64,000 nucleotides of DNA from Ruminococcus sp. GTDB taxonomy: Bacteria > Bacillota > Clostridia > Oscillospirales > Ruminococcaceae. A program made the position numbers and the translations under genes. The first letter of the stretch is position 1, and the number at the start of each line of letters is the position of its first letter. The stretch spans positions 26,530 through 90,529 of the forward strand of contig NZ_JAFYYT010000008.1 of the NCBI RefSeq assembly GCF_017549005.1, read 5' to 3'. The notes beneath the pieces were generated by a model. The model was not told where the DNA came from, did no database searches, and saw nothing but the letters and a program-made list of their open reading frames with translations. Below are positions 45,759 through 54,688 of the stretch, piece by piece.

Positions 45759-45790
45759 CTCCATGCAAGGTCTGAGGGAACTGCATGGAG
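45759..45790 (+). other. Hairpin in the amylase-MFS gap
   Basis: CTCCATGCA and TGCATGGAG pair perfectly around 14 bases. No T-run follows directly. It may be a structured mRNA end or leader of the MFS gene. Confidence 0.45.
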
Positions 45791-45867
45791 AAAAACCTGA
45801 TGGCTAACGGCTTTCCCCCTCTGGCTTTGCATTTTTGACATTATACATCAAAAAGGAGCAAAGTCAA

Positions 45868-47157
45868 ATGAAAAACGGAATAAAACAATTAAAAACATAT
45901 CTCCTGCTGTGGAGCACACAGTCACTTTCTACTCTCGGAAGCTCAATGACCAGCTATGCACTGGTGCTGTGGCTCTACATGAGCAGCGGCTCGGCTCTGA
46001 AAACCGCCCTGCTCACCGTATGCTCATATGCGCCGTATGTGGCGATGAGCATATTCGCAGGAGCGCTGAGCGATAAATGGAACAAAAAGCGCACCATGCT
46101 CGTGTGCGACCTCTTCGCCGCGCTCACTACAACAGCGGCATTCCTGCTTATAAAGTCAGGCGCTCTTCAGCCGTGGCATTTATACGTGATAAACGCTTTG
46201 AACGGGCTTATGAACACTGTTCAGCAGCCTGCAAGCGAAGTCGCGGCAACTCAGCTGATACCAAAGGAGCACTACCAGAAAACAGGGGCTCTGCGGTCTC
46301 TTTCGCAGTCGCTCAATACTATCCTCACCCCTGTACTGGCAACTCCGCTGTTTGCATTCGGCGGTATATCGGCAGTTATAGCTGTTGACCTTGTCACGTT
46401 TTCGGCAGCTTTCATAACGCTTCTGCTGTTCATACCGATACCTGAACCGAAAAACGGGGAAAAAGACAGGGAATCCCTTATTTCCTCGGCAAAGGCAGGA
46501 CTCTCATGGCTGAAAGCAAATCCGCTCATACTTAAACTGATATTCTTTCTGTCAGGCATAAACCTCATAGCTTCGGCTTATAATGCGGCACTGTCGCCTA
46601 TGGTACTGTCAAGGGCGGCAGGAGGCAGGAACGTTCTCGGCGCAGTTAACTTCTGCGCGGGAGCTGCGGCTTTTGCAGGGAGCTTCATTGCTTCTGCGAC
46701 TCCTGCCCCGAAAAACCGCGTAAAAGCTATATGCCTTTCGCTGTTCTGCTCAATGAGCACGGAGAATTTCCTCCTTGCATTCAGCGGTTCGCCTGTAGTA
46801 TGGTGCACAGGAGCAGTCCTCGGCTGGCTTTTCATACCGTATATGGGCGCAAATCTTGACGTTATACTCAGAAGCACTATACCTGCGGAAATGCAGGGGC
46901 GCGTGTACGCCTGCCGCAATACCTTGCAGTTTTTCACCATACCCATAGGCTACCTGACGGGCGGAGCTCTCATCGACAGGTTCTTTGAGCCGCTTATGTC
47001 ACGGCAGACGGACGGAAGCTTCCTTGTATCGCTGTTCGGCAGCGAAAAGGGCTCGGGAGCGGCTGTGTTCCTTGCTTTCCTCGGCTTCGCGGGAGTTGCG
47101 GTGTGTACGGTGTTCAGCCTCATGCTGCACAGCGAGAACAGCAGGAAATACGAATAA
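45868..47157 (+). CDS. MFS transporter
   Basis: A 429-residue major facilitator protein with about 12 helices: LLWSTQSLSTLGSSMTSYAL in helix 1, the loop GALSDKWNKKRTMLVCDL (MFS motif A), and MQGRVYACRNTLQFFTIPIG in helix 10. It resembles the macrolide/drug efflux branch that includes Mef-type proteins. ATG 45868 behind AAAGGAGC is chosen over the upstream TTG 45835. It ends in a palindromic terminator. Confidence 0.88.
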   Translation: MKNGIKQLKTYLLLWSTQSLSTLGSSMTSYALVLWLYMSSGSALKTALLTVCSYAPYVAMSIFAGALSDKWNKKRTMLVCDLFAALTTTAAFLLIKSGALQPWHLYVINALNGLMNTVQQPASEVAATQLIPKEHYQKTGALRSLSQSLNTILTPVLATPLFAFGGISAVIAVDLVTFSAAFITLLLFIPIPEPKNGEKDRESLISSAKAGLSWLKANPLILKLIFFLSGINLIASAYNAALSPMVLSRAAGGRNVLGAVNFCAGAAAFAGSFIASATPAPKNRVKAICLSLFCSMSTENFLLAFSGSPVVWCTGAVLGWLFIPYMGANLDVILRSTIPAEMQGRVYACRNTLQFFTIPIGYLTGGALIDRFFEPLMSRQTDGSFLVSLFGSEKGSGAAVFLAFLGFAGVAVCTVFSLMLHSENSRKYE

Positions 47158-47168
47158 AAATATCAATA

Positions 47169-47197
47169 ATATGCGGAGTTAAACTCCGCATATCTTC
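47169..47197 (+). terminator. Palindromic terminator after MFS gene
   Basis: ATATGCGGAGT, 3-base loop, ACTCCGCATAT, then TCTTC. The weak T-run lowers confidence. Confidence 0.6.
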
Positions 47198-47354
47198 GCC
47201 CCAAAGCTGTCCGTCAGTGGCGTACAAGCGTATTCACCAAAAATACAGTTTGCCATTCGCCTAATTTTGGCTTTCTGTCAATTGATTTCAGGAACAAAAA
47301 GGCATATAATAGATATTGCTATAAAATTATCAATGTTATAAAGGAATGATATAT

Positions 47355-48692
47355 ATGAATAATAAAGTCGTTAAGTTCGGCGGAAGCTCCCTTGCAGACG
47401 CCAACCAGTTCAGAAAGGTCGCAGCTATCATAAAGAGCGACGACAAGCGCAGATACGTTGTTCCGTCAGCTCCCGGAAAGCGCTTTTCCGACGATATAAA
47501 AATAACAGATATGCTCTATAAGTGCAGCGAGCTCGCAGGCAGCGGCATGGACTTCTCAAAGGATTTCCAGGTCATCAGGGACCGCTACAACGGCATTATT
47601 TCCGAGCTCGGCATGGATATGTCCCTCGACGATGAGTTCGACGCTATCGTTAAGGAGCTCAAGAACCGCCCTGCAAAGGATTTCGCAGCAAGCCGCGGCG
47701 AGTACCTCAACGGTAAGGTCCTCGCAAATTACCTCGGCTTCAACTTCGTTGACGCTGCTGATGTTATAATATTCGATACGAACGGAGTCCTTCTCCTGGA
47801 CGAGACAGTAAAGGCTGTACGCGAAAGGCTGAAGGGACTGGACAATGCAGTTATCCCGGGCTTCTACGGAAGAACTACAGAGGGCTTCATAAAGACATTT
47901 TCACGCGGCGGCTCGGACGTTACAGGCTCTATCATCGCAAACGCGGTCAAAGCCGAGATATACGAGAACTGGACCGACGTTTCGGGATTCCTCGTTGCAG
48001 ACCCGAGAATAGTTGACAAGCCCGATGTTATCGAGGTCATCACATACCGTGAACTCCGCGAGCTGGCTTACATGGGAGCCTCCGTGCTCCACGAGGACGC
48101 TATTTTCCCTGTCCGCTCGGCAGATATACCGATAAATATCAGAAATACCAATGCTCCCGAGGACGCAGGTACTATGATCGTCGGCAACGATTTCGATTTC
48201 AGCAGGGAAAGCGTAAAGCATACTATCACAGGTATCGCAGGCAAGAAGGGCTTCAGCACTATCAATATCGAAAAGGCTATGATGAACAACGAGACAGGCT
48301 TCGGTATGAAGGTACTCAAGGTGCTCTATGACAACGGTCTTTCCTTCGAGCATATGCCCTCTGGTATCGATACCATGAGCATTACCGTAAGCACGGAAAA
48401 GCTCGATCCTGTACGCGACAAGGTGCTCGCAGACCTCCGCAAGGCAGTTGATCCCGACCACCTCGAGATAGAGGACGGTATAGCTCTCCTCGCTGTAGTC
48501 GGACGCAGAATGAAGAACACAAGAGGTACCGTTGCACGTATCTTCGCTTCTATGGCTCATGCGCGCATCAACGTAAAGATGATTGACCAGGGCTCCAGCG
48601 AGCTCAACGTAATCATCGGCGTAAGCGAGAACGACCTCCCCGAGGCTATCCGCAGGATATACGATATGTTCATCAATTCCGAAAAGAAGTAA
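47355..48692 (+). CDS. Aspartate kinase (lysC/thrA type)
   Basis: A 445-residue enzyme that phosphorylates aspartate, the first step to lysine, threonine and methionine. The N-terminal kinase domain begins VVKFGGSSLADANQFRKVAA and has FSRGGSDVTGSIIANAVKAE and YENWTDVSGFLVADPRIVD. Two ACT domains at the C-terminus (GKKGFSTINIEKAMM and VVGRRMKNTRGTVARIFASM) indicate allosteric feedback control. ATG 47355 fits AAAGGA at 9 bases better than ATG 47346. A composite repeat-terminator follows. Confidence 0.93.
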   Translation: MNNKVVKFGGSSLADANQFRKVAAIIKSDDKRRYVVPSAPGKRFSDDIKITDMLYKCSELAGSGMDFSKDFQVIRDRYNGIISELGMDMSLDDEFDAIVKELKNRPAKDFAASRGEYLNGKVLANYLGFNFVDAADVIIFDTNGVLLLDETVKAVRERLKGLDNAVIPGFYGRTTEGFIKTFSRGGSDVTGSIIANAVKAEIYENWTDVSGFLVADPRIVDKPDVIEVITYRELRELAYMGASVLHEDAIFPVRSADIPINIRNTNAPEDAGTMIVGNDFDFSRESVKHTITGIAGKKGFSTINIEKAMMNNETGFGMKVLKVLYDNGLSFEHMPSGIDTMSITVSTEKLDPVRDKVLADLRKAVDPDHLEIEDGIALLAVVGRRMKNTRGTVARIFASMAHARINVKMIDQGSSELNVIIGVSENDLPEAIRRIYDMFINSEKK

Positions 48693-48694
48693 GA

Positions 48695-48750
48695 AGAACT
48701 AAGAGCTAAGAACTAAGAACTATGTAGGGGCGCACAGTGTGCGCCCCTTT
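48695..48750 (+). repeat. Composite extragenic repeat with terminator palindrome (copy 2)
   Basis: The same 24-bp AACTAAGA/GCTAAGA tract as at 5567, then an 11-bp-arm palindrome (AGGGGCGCACA / TGTGCGCCCCT) around one G and a run of six T. It begins two bases after the aspartate kinase stop. Confidence 0.78.
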
Positions 48751-48811
48751 TTTACGTGAAAAGTCTTTCTGTAAAGGAACTGACAGCTTTTATGGCACAG
48801 AACGCCCTATA

Positions 48812-48840
48812 TTGACATATTTATCCTGTTGTGATATACT
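48812..48840 (+). promoter_or_regulatory. Promoter of the GT2 glycosyltransferase gene
   Basis: Perfect TTGACA at 48812-48817 and TATACT at 48835-48840, 17-bp spacing. Confidence 0.8.
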
Positions 48841-48856
48841 TTTATTATTGTTATTG

Positions 48857-48928
48857 CGGCGTTAAAGCGGACTGCCGGAGGCAGCCCCTGCAATGCTGAT
48901 GTTTATTTCGGAACGCCGAGGCGGCGTT
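48857..48928 (+). other. Leader RNA with alternative pairings
   Basis: Within the 135-base leader, CGGCGTT occurs at 48857-48863 and again at 48922-48928, while AACGCCG at 48912-48918 can pair with either one. A CTGCC-GGA-GGCAG hairpin lies between. Such mutually exclusive pairs are the core of many switches, but no known riboswitch consensus was recognised. Confidence 0.45.
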
Positions 48929-48984
48929 GTCTGCCGATTACTATGCACTGATCACTAATTACTCATAAAAGGAAAGGAATAATT

Positions 48985-49962
48985 ATGGATTCGCCCGAAA
49001 TATTATATATGGTAGTTCCGTGCTATAACGAGCATGAAGTGCTCAGACAGACTGCGGAACAGCTCAGAAACAAATACAATTCACTTATGGCGGAAAAGCT
49101 CATTTCTCCCGAAAGCCGCATTGTCTTCGTAAACGACGGCTCTTCCGACGAGACATGGAGAATCATAAAGGAGATCCATGAAGCCTGGCCGAACCTCTTT
49201 TCGGGTATAGATCTCGCCCACAACAGCGGCCATCAGAACGCCGTTCTCGCAGGTCTCATGACAGTAAAGGATATCTGCGATATGTGCATTACTATGGACG
49301 CAGACCTGCAGGACGATATCAATACCATCGACGAAATGGTCAAGAAATACTACGAGGGCAATCAGGTGGTCTACGGCGTGAGAAGCGCAAGGGATACCGA
49401 TACCTTCTTCAAGAAGTTCACCGCCGAGGGCTTTTACAAGTTCATGAAGGTAATGGGCGCGGACGTGGTCTATAACCACGCGGACTTCCGTCTCATGAGC
49501 AGGAGAGTCCTGCAGGAGCTCGCCAATTTCAAGGAAGTAAACCTCTTCCTCCGCGGAATGGTACCCCTTATCGGCTTCCAGAACTGCAAGGTATACTACG
49601 AGCGCCACGAAAGAGCCGCAGGCGAAAGCAAGTATCCCCTGAAAAAAATGCTCGCCTTTGCCGTGAACGGTATAACCTCGTTCAGCACTAAGCCCCTGAA
49701 GCTGATCACAGCTCTCGGACTCATCATGTCCGTCGCAAGCTTCTTTGCATTTGTATGGGCGTTTATCACTAAGATATTCGGCTATACTGAGCTTGGCTGG
49801 TCAAGTACGATATGCTCCATATGGCTCATAGGCGGCCTGCAGCTGTTCTGTCTCGGTATCATCGGCGAGTACATCGGCAAGATATACGCCGAGGTCAAGC
49901 AGCGCCCGAGATACATAATCGCGGAGTTTCTCAGCGATACCAATAAAAAAGAAGAAAAATGA
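48985..49962 (+). CDS. GT2 glycosyltransferase, membrane-anchored (GtrB/DPM1-like)
   Basis: A 325-residue enzyme. The N-terminal GT-A domain has YMVVPCYNEHEVL, VFVNDGSSDETW, ITMDADLQDD (the metal-binding DxD-type motif) and NHADFRLMSRRVL. Two C-terminal helices (about 233-258 and 270-292, LGLIMSVASFFAFVWAF and SIWLIGGLQLFCLGIIGEY) anchor it. Such proteins load a sugar onto undecaprenyl phosphate for transfer outside. GGAAAGGAA lies upstream. Its leader contains a possible regulatory RNA. Confidence 0.92.
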   Translation: MDSPEILYMVVPCYNEHEVLRQTAEQLRNKYNSLMAEKLISPESRIVFVNDGSSDETWRIIKEIHEAWPNLFSGIDLAHNSGHQNAVLAGLMTVKDICDMCITMDADLQDDINTIDEMVKKYYEGNQVVYGVRSARDTDTFFKKFTAEGFYKFMKVMGADVVYNHADFRLMSRRVLQELANFKEVNLFLRGMVPLIGFQNCKVYYERHERAAGESKYPLKKMLAFAVNGITSFSTKPLKLITALGLIMSVASFFAFVWAFITKIFGYTELGWSSTICSIWLIGGLQLFCLGIIGEYIGKIYAEVKQRPRYIIAEFLSDTNKKEEK

Positions 49963-49982
49963 TACGATAAGGAGGTCTCCGA

Positions 49983-50495
49983 ATGGACGCTGTAAAAAAT
50001 GCAATGGGAATTATTCTGTTATATCTGCCTGTACCTGCGGTGATCGCAATAGTTATCGCTGTGGTACTGATGATAAAATGGAAAATAAAAAAAGCCGTTC
50101 TGAAAATTATCCTTGCTGCTGCCGCTTCAGTTGCCGTTATCTGGTTCTTAGGTCCGTTCACAAAGGGACCTCATGCAACTTTCACATGGAAACATATAAT
50201 TAAAACGGAAACTCTCAGTAAGGAAGAAGTATACGACGCTATGGAAATATGCAAGGATTTTTTCCGCAATAATGAAGCTGATAATAATCGCTGGCTTCAG
50301 GAACTTCAATTTGAAGAAAACGAACAGAGCCATTTCTTTTCAGACTTTGATAATTCTGAGCGGATCATTATAACTCCAAAGATAAAAAACGGTTACTTCT
50401 TTTATGAAGACTTTATGTCCCAAAGTGTCGAGTTCTGCCTCAAGCGTGAAAACGGCGGAGAATGGAGCTTGGTTTATCAAAACGACTTAGACTGA
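49983..50495 (+). CDS. Hypothetical membrane protein
   Basis: A 170-residue protein starting at ATG 49983 behind AAGGAGG, 21 bases after the GT2 gene. Two hydrophobic helices (about 8-30 and 38-55) are followed by a roughly 110-residue polar domain with many Phe and Asn (YDAMEICKDFFRNNEADNNR, FFYEDFMSQSVEFCLKR). No known family recognised. A strong terminator follows, so it is the second gene of a two-gene operon with the glycosyltransferase. Confidence 0.75.
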   Translation: MDAVKNAMGIILLYLPVPAVIAIVIAVVLMIKWKIKKAVLKIILAAAASVAVIWFLGPFTKGPHATFTWKHIIKTETLSKEEVYDAMEICKDFFRNNEADNNRWLQELQFEENEQSHFFSDFDNSERIIITPKIKNGYFFYEDFMSQSVEFCLKRENGGEWSLVYQNDLD

Positions 50496-50501
50496 TACAT
50501 C

Positions 50502-50528
50502 ACAGCGCAGTTTATCTGCGCTGTTTTT
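50502..50528 (+). terminator. Terminator after the GT2 operon
   Basis: ACAGCGCAG, loop TTTAT, CTGCGCTGT, then TTTT. Confidence 0.88.
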
Positions 50529-50646
50529 GCTTGCGGCGTTACCTGCAAAAATGCCTGACATTTCATTGAATACAGGCTGAATATCACTGTTTTTTCCGCC
50601 GAAATGCGGGAAAAACTTTAAAAAGCTCCCTAAATCATGATTACTC

Positions 50647-50675
50647 TTGACTTTTTCGCGCGTTTGCGGTACAAT
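50647..50675 (+). promoter_or_regulatory. Promoter of glyS
   Basis: TTGACT at 50647-50652, TACAAT at 50670-50675, 17-bp spacing, about 40 bases upstream of the start codon. Confidence 0.8.
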
Positions 50676-50715
50676 ATTATGTGACTATTATAAAATAAAA
50701 GCGAGGTTGCTTATT

Positions 50716-52122
50716 ATGCTTAAAAACAATGAAAAAGTAATGGATAAGATCGTTGACCTTTGTAAATCAAAGGGCTTTGTTTACCCGGGCTCCGAGATCT
50801 ACGGCGGTCTTGCAAATACATGGGACTACGGCCCTCTCGGCGTTGAGCTCAAGAACAACATCAAGAGAGCATGGATGAAAAAATTCGTACAGGAGAACAA
50901 GTACAACGTAGGTCTTGACTCCGCTATCCTCATGAACCCACAGACTTGGGTCGCTTCGGGACATATCGGCGGTTTCTCAGACCCCCTCATGGACTGTAAG
51001 GAGTGCAAGACACGTCACCGTGCGGACAACCTCATCGAGGACTTCGACGGCACAAACGTTGCAGGCTGGTCAAACGAGCAGATGATGAACTACATAAAGG
51101 AAAAAGGCATTACCTGCCCTAACTGCGGCAAGCAGAACTTCACTGATATCCGTCAGTTCAACCTTATGTTCAAGACATTCCAGGGCGTTACTGAGGACAG
51201 CAAGTCCGAGCTCTATCTCCGTCCCGAAACTGCACAGGGTATCTTCGTAAACTTCGCTAATATACAGAGAACTACACGTAAAAAGGTGCCATTCGGTGTT
51301 GCTCAGGTAGGTAAGTCCTTCCGTAACGAGATAACTCCCGGCAACTTCATCTTCCGTGTACGTGAATTCGAGCAGATGGAGCTTGAATTCTTCTGCAAGC
51401 CGGGTACAGACCTTGAATGGTTCGACTACTGGAGAAGCTACTGCAAGAACTTCCTCCTCTCACTGGGTCTCAAGGAGGAGAATCTCCGTCTCCGTGACCA
51501 CGACAAGGAGGAGCTCTGCTTCTATTCAAAGGCAACTACAGACTTCGAGTACCTCTTCCCATTCGGCTGGGGCGAGCTCTGGGGCGTTGCAGACAGAACA
51601 GACTACGACCTCACCCAGCATATCAATACAAGCGGCAAGTCCCTTGAATACTTCGACCCCGAGACAAACGAGAAGTATATCCCTTACGTTATCGAACCTT
51701 CTCTCGGCGTAGAGAGACTCTTCCTCTCAGTTGTCACCGAGGCTTACGACGAGGAAGAGATAGTTTCCACTGACAAGGACGGAAACGAGAAGAAGGAAAC
51801 AAGAACAGTTATGCACTTCCACCCTGCACTTGCTCCTTTCAAGGCTGCTGTTCTTCCGCTGGTAAAAAAGCTCTCGCCAAAGGCTGAGGAAGTATACGAT
51901 ATGCTTTCCAAGAAGTTCATGGTAGACTTCGACGAGGCAGGTACTATCGGTAAGAGATACCGCCGTCAGGACGAGATAGGAACTCCTTTCTGCATCACAT
52001 ACGACTTCGATACTCTCGAAAAGGACAACTGCGTAACAGTCCGCGACCGTGACACAATGCAGCAGGAAAGAGTAAATATCAACGACCTCGTTGCTTATCT
52101 TGAAGCTAAAATGGTATTCTGA
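50716..52122 (+). CDS. glyS: Glycine--tRNA ligase, single-chain class II
   Basis: A 468-residue synthetase that charges tRNA-Gly. Motifs: [20 protein letters not shown] near the start, [12 protein letters not shown] and CPNCGKQNF (Zn-like insertion), motif 2 in [20 protein letters not shown], and motif 3 in [13 protein letters not shown]. It is the homodimeric type (like Bacillus/eukaryotic GlyRS), not the alpha2-beta2 type of many bacteria. ATG 50716 starts after GCGAGGT. No T-box or glycine riboswitch was found in the short leader. Confidence 0.95.
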   Translation: MLKNNEKVMDKIVDLCKSKGFVYPGSEIYGGLANTWDYGPLGVELKNNIKRAWMKKFVQENKYNVGLDSAILMNPQTWVASGHIGGFSDPLMDCKECKTRHRADNLIEDFDGTNVAGWSNEQMMNYIKEKGITCPNCGKQNFTDIRQFNLMFKTFQGVTEDSKSELYLRPETAQGIFVNFANIQRTTRKKVPFGVAQVGKSFRNEITPGNFIFRVREFEQMELEFFCKPGTDLEWFDYWRSYCKNFLLSLGLKEENLRLRDHDKEELCFYSKATTDFEYLFPFGWGELWGVADRTDYDLTQHINTSGKSLEYFDPETNEKYIPYVIEPSLGVERLFLSVVTEAYDEEEIVSTDKDGNEKKETRTVMHFHPALAPFKAAVLPLVKKLSPKAEEVYDMLSKKFMVDFDEAGTIGKRYRRQDEIGTPFCITYDFDTLEKDNCVTVRDRDTMQQERVNINDLVAYLEAKMVF

Positions 52123-52146
52123 TAAAAAAAACTTCATAAAATCATT

Positions 52147-52180
52147 ATAAGCCATCGTTCCTCGCGTACTATGGCTTATT
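52147..52180 (+). terminator. Possible terminator of glyS
   Basis: ATAAGCCAT and ATGGCTTAT pair perfectly around 15 bases, followed by TTTAAC. The T-run is short. Confidence 0.45.
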
Positions 52181-52195
52181 TAACAGGAGAGACAT

Positions 52196-52849
52196 ATGCA
52201 GACATCGGAGAGCTTTGCATTAAGCGCATTATTGTCCTTTTCGGGCGGCTTGCAGGACGCATATACCTATAACATAAGGGGAAAAGTATTTGCCAACGCT
52301 CAGACGGGAAACGTAGTCCTCATGAGTCAGAACTTCATGACAGGCGAAATACACAGGGGACTGCGCTATATGTGTCCGCTTATCGCCTTTGCGCTTGGTA
52401 TTTTCATAGCCGAAAGGATAGAGAACAAATACAAGGATATAAAGTCTCTCCACTGGAGACAGATAATCATTATCATCGAGATGATAGTCCTCGCTGCTGT
52501 GGGATTTATGCCATCGGCACTTGATATGCCCGCGAATATGATGGTATCCTTTGCCTGCGCCATGCAGGTACAGACATTCAGAACGGTCAGGGGTTACGGC
52601 TACGCAAGCACCATGTGCATAGGCAACCTCAGAAGCGGTACGGAAAGCTTTTCGCAGTTCCTCCGTGATAAGAACAGGGACGCATTGTACAAGTCCCTGC
52701 ATTTCTTCGGTATCATACTGTTTTTTGCTGTAGGCGCAGGCTTCGGCGGAGTTGTTTCTGCTATGCTCGGCATGAGAACTATATGGATATCAGTGGGACT
52801 CCTCCTCTTAGCCGCTATTATGATGATACAGAAAAAGGTAAAGATATAA
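52196..52849 (+). CDS. YoaK/DUF1275-family membrane protein
   Basis: A 217-residue membrane protein with about six helices. Family motifs are FSGGLQDAYTYNIRGKVFAN with AQTGNVV just after, and the central AMQVQTFRTVRGYGYASTMC. The role of the family is unknown; members are small permease-like proteins. ACAGGAGAG lies 6 bases before ATG 52196. A perfect palindromic terminator follows. Confidence 0.88.
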   Translation: MQTSESFALSALLSFSGGLQDAYTYNIRGKVFANAQTGNVVLMSQNFMTGEIHRGLRYMCPLIAFALGIFIAERIENKYKDIKSLHWRQIIIIIEMIVLAAVGFMPSALDMPANMMVSFACAMQVQTFRTVRGYGYASTMCIGNLRSGTESFSQFLRDKNRDALYKSLHFFGIILFFAVGAGFGGVVSAMLGMRTIWISVGLLLLAAIMMIQKKVKI

Positions 52850-52850
52850 C

Positions 52851-52877
52851 AAAAGGACTGCTATAGCAGTCCTTTTT
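52851..52877. terminator. Bidirectional terminator
   Basis: AAAAGGACTGC, loop TATA, GCAGTCCTTTT between convergent genes. Confidence 0.88.
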
Positions 52878-52914
52878 CTGTTATTCTGTCATAAAGGACG
52901 GATAATATCCGCTC

Positions 52915-53388
52915 CTACATACTTAGAAATTCCTTGATAACATCAAGATCGCCGTAGGTTCTCAGGAGAGTATAGCCTGTATTTTCAAGGACTGCGTTCA
53001 CAAAGTCGTCTCTCTCGATACGGTCGGGGCGCGAATGTGAAGTATCGTCCAGCTCTATAAGCGCTACTATAGCTGTTTCATCATCGGCAAGGGCAAAGTC
53101 TATGTGCTTTGCCTTTATTTTATTGAAGCACTCCATCCAGTAGGGATTTTCTGCTTTCGGCTTCGGCTCGATAAGGTCCGCCAGCCTCACCTTTGTATAA
53201 ATACTGAGCCCGTACTCGTCCGCGAGGGGCTTCAGGATCTTGTAAAACTCGTACTCTCTGTCCGTAAGTATGGTCTTTGCAGTGAAAAGCTTTGTTATAT
53301 CAGGTCTGCGGACTCGTCTGTATACCCATACAGCAAAAGCTGCCACACATATCAGAAACAGGAGCGCAAGCACTTCGTTTCCGCTCAT
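52915..53388 (-). CDS. DUF2726-type membrane-anchored protein
   Basis: A 157-residue protein. An N-terminal helix (EVLALLFLICVAAFAVWVYR) precedes a soluble DUF2726-like domain: LTDREYEFYKILKPLADEYG, KVRLADLIEP, KHIDFALADDETAIVALIEL followed by DDTSHSRPDRIERDDFVNAV. The D-x14-E-x pattern resembles restriction-endonuclease-like folds. The function of the domain is not established. Its ATG overlaps the stop region of the lipoprotein gene upstream (TGATATG), showing translational coupling. Confidence 0.8.
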   Translation of the reverse strand: MSGNEVLALLFLICVAAFAVWVYRRVRRPDITKLFTAKTILTDREYEFYKILKPLADEYGLSIYTKVRLADLIEPKPKAENPYWMECFNKIKAKHIDFALADDETAIVALIELDDTSHSRPDRIERDDFVNAVLENTGYTLLRTYGDLDVIKEFLSM

Positions 53389-53389
53389 A

Positions 53390-54484
53390 TCACTTGTCGG
53401 AGTGTATCATGTCCACGACCTTGCCGTTTTCGTCTATTTCCGCAAGACTGTGGCGGAAAGCTCCCGAGCCGCCGCTTACAAAGAGCCTGTCGCCGACTGT
53501 GCAGACGCCGTCGATGAAATCGGTGTTTTCAAGGTCTGATGCTTTCAGTATCTCCACGGTCTTTCCATCCTTGTCAACGACGGATACGCCTGCTGTTACC
53601 GCGCAGTACAGCTTATCCTTGTAAAAGCAGTAGCTTATGCAGCCCTTGTCCGTAACAGCTTCCTCATTGCCGCCCGAAAGCGTACTGCGCCAAAGTCGCT
53701 GATTTTTGATATAATAAAGGCTGTCTCCCACGATATACGGGCTGTTTCCCGAATTTATCTCGGTGAACCCGCCTTTTTCGTCAAAAATGCGGATATGCTC
53801 ATTAATGCTTATGCGATAGGTGCAGAGAAGCGATTTTTTACCGTTTATCTCAGCAATTCCCACTATACGGGCATTTTTGTACTCAAGCTCGTACTTCTTG
53901 TCCGAGAGCTTTCCCGAATAGTCCATAGACTTTATGACCGTGCCGCTGTCAGCAGGGCAGGCGAAGTACACAGTGTCCTCCGTGAAGTAAAACTCATCAC
54001 GCTCAGGTGCGGAATCGTCCTTTCTTGCGGTCTCTGCGCTGAGAGGCTTTGACTTTCCGTCCCTGTACTCGCAGATACCCTTATCGGGAGCGTAGTAATA
54101 GAGCTTGCTTCCGTCAGTGTGGAGCATAAGGCTCTTTGAGGGGAACGGGAGCTCCTCGGTATGTCCCTTGCGGTCGTCGAGAACATACACTTCTTCAGAG
54201 CCGTCCTTTCCCGATAAATAGATGTATTCGCCCTTATCGGTCATATACAGGTACTGAGGGCGGTTCAGCTCGGAAACGGCTGAAGGCTGCCCGAAATCCT
54301 CCGGATTGTCCTTTTTCGGCTTGGAAGTGACCTTTTCTGCAGTCGTTTCGTTCTCTGCCGAATAGGTCGCCTCCGTAACCGTCTCAGGAGCGCTGTTGTC
54401 GGTGGTGTTATGGTCTGAACAAGCCGTAACAAGGGGAGCTGCGAGGAAAGCGCCCAGAACGGCTGCGGCAATGCGATTTTTCAT
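53390..54484 (-). CDS. Lipoprotein with beta-propeller-like repeats
   Basis: A 364-residue lipoprotein: signal peptide with lipobox LVTAC at about 18-22, a Thr/Glu-rich linker (to about 70), then repeated short beta blades (YLYMTDKGEYIYLSGKDGSE, GSKLYYYAPDKGICEY, DTVYFACPADSGTVIK, DSLYYIKNQRLWRSTL, DKLYCAVTAGVSVVDKDG), as in DUF5050/propeller surface proteins of Clostridia. It presumably binds ligands or proteins at the outer face. The gene is coupled to the DUF2726 gene downstream. Confidence 0.8.
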   Translation of the reverse strand: MKNRIAAAVLGAFLAAPLVTACSDHNTTDNSAPETVTEATYSAENETTAEKVTSKPKKDNPEDFGQPSAVSELNRPQYLYMTDKGEYIYLSGKDGSEEVYVLDDRKGHTEELPFPSKSLMLHTDGSKLYYYAPDKGICEYRDGKSKPLSAETARKDDSAPERDEFYFTEDTVYFACPADSGTVIKSMDYSGKLSDKKYELEYKNARIVGIAEINGKKSLLCTYRISINEHIRIFDEKGGFTEINSGNSPYIVGDSLYYIKNQRLWRSTLSGGNEEAVTDKGCISYCFYKDKLYCAVTAGVSVVDKDGKTVEILKASDLENTDFIDGVCTVGDRLFVSGGSGAFRHSLAEIDENGKVVDMIHSDK

Positions 54485-54657
54485 ACATATTCCCTTTTTC
54501 TTTTAAAATGTTGGTTACACTTTTGACGTTCAAAGGCTGAGAAACTGGTATTATCAGCAATTGCAAACGTCGGCAACCGGTAAACTATTTCAAGTATAAT
54601 TATATCACCCGTAAAGTACAATGTCAAAGAAAAACGCCGAAAACTCCCTTATACAAT

Positions 54658-54686
54658 AAAAAGGACCGCTTTGAACGGTCCTTTTT
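54658..54686 (-). terminator. Terminator of the GKWE lipoprotein cluster
   Basis: AAAAAGGACCG, 7-base loop, CGGTCCTTTTT; T-run on the minus strand just after the stop of the 312-residue lipoprotein. Confidence 0.85.
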
Positions 54687-54688
54687 GG

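Noticed and set aside
45736-45774. 12-codon GTG leader peptide after the amylase
   Set aside because: Has a ribosome-site-like sequence, but is too short and has no regulatory codons or clear attenuator.
44665-45786. Long minus-strand open frame of 373 codons
   Set aside because: It lies opposite the GH13 amylase, whose catalytic motifs are intact; composition reflects its codon use.
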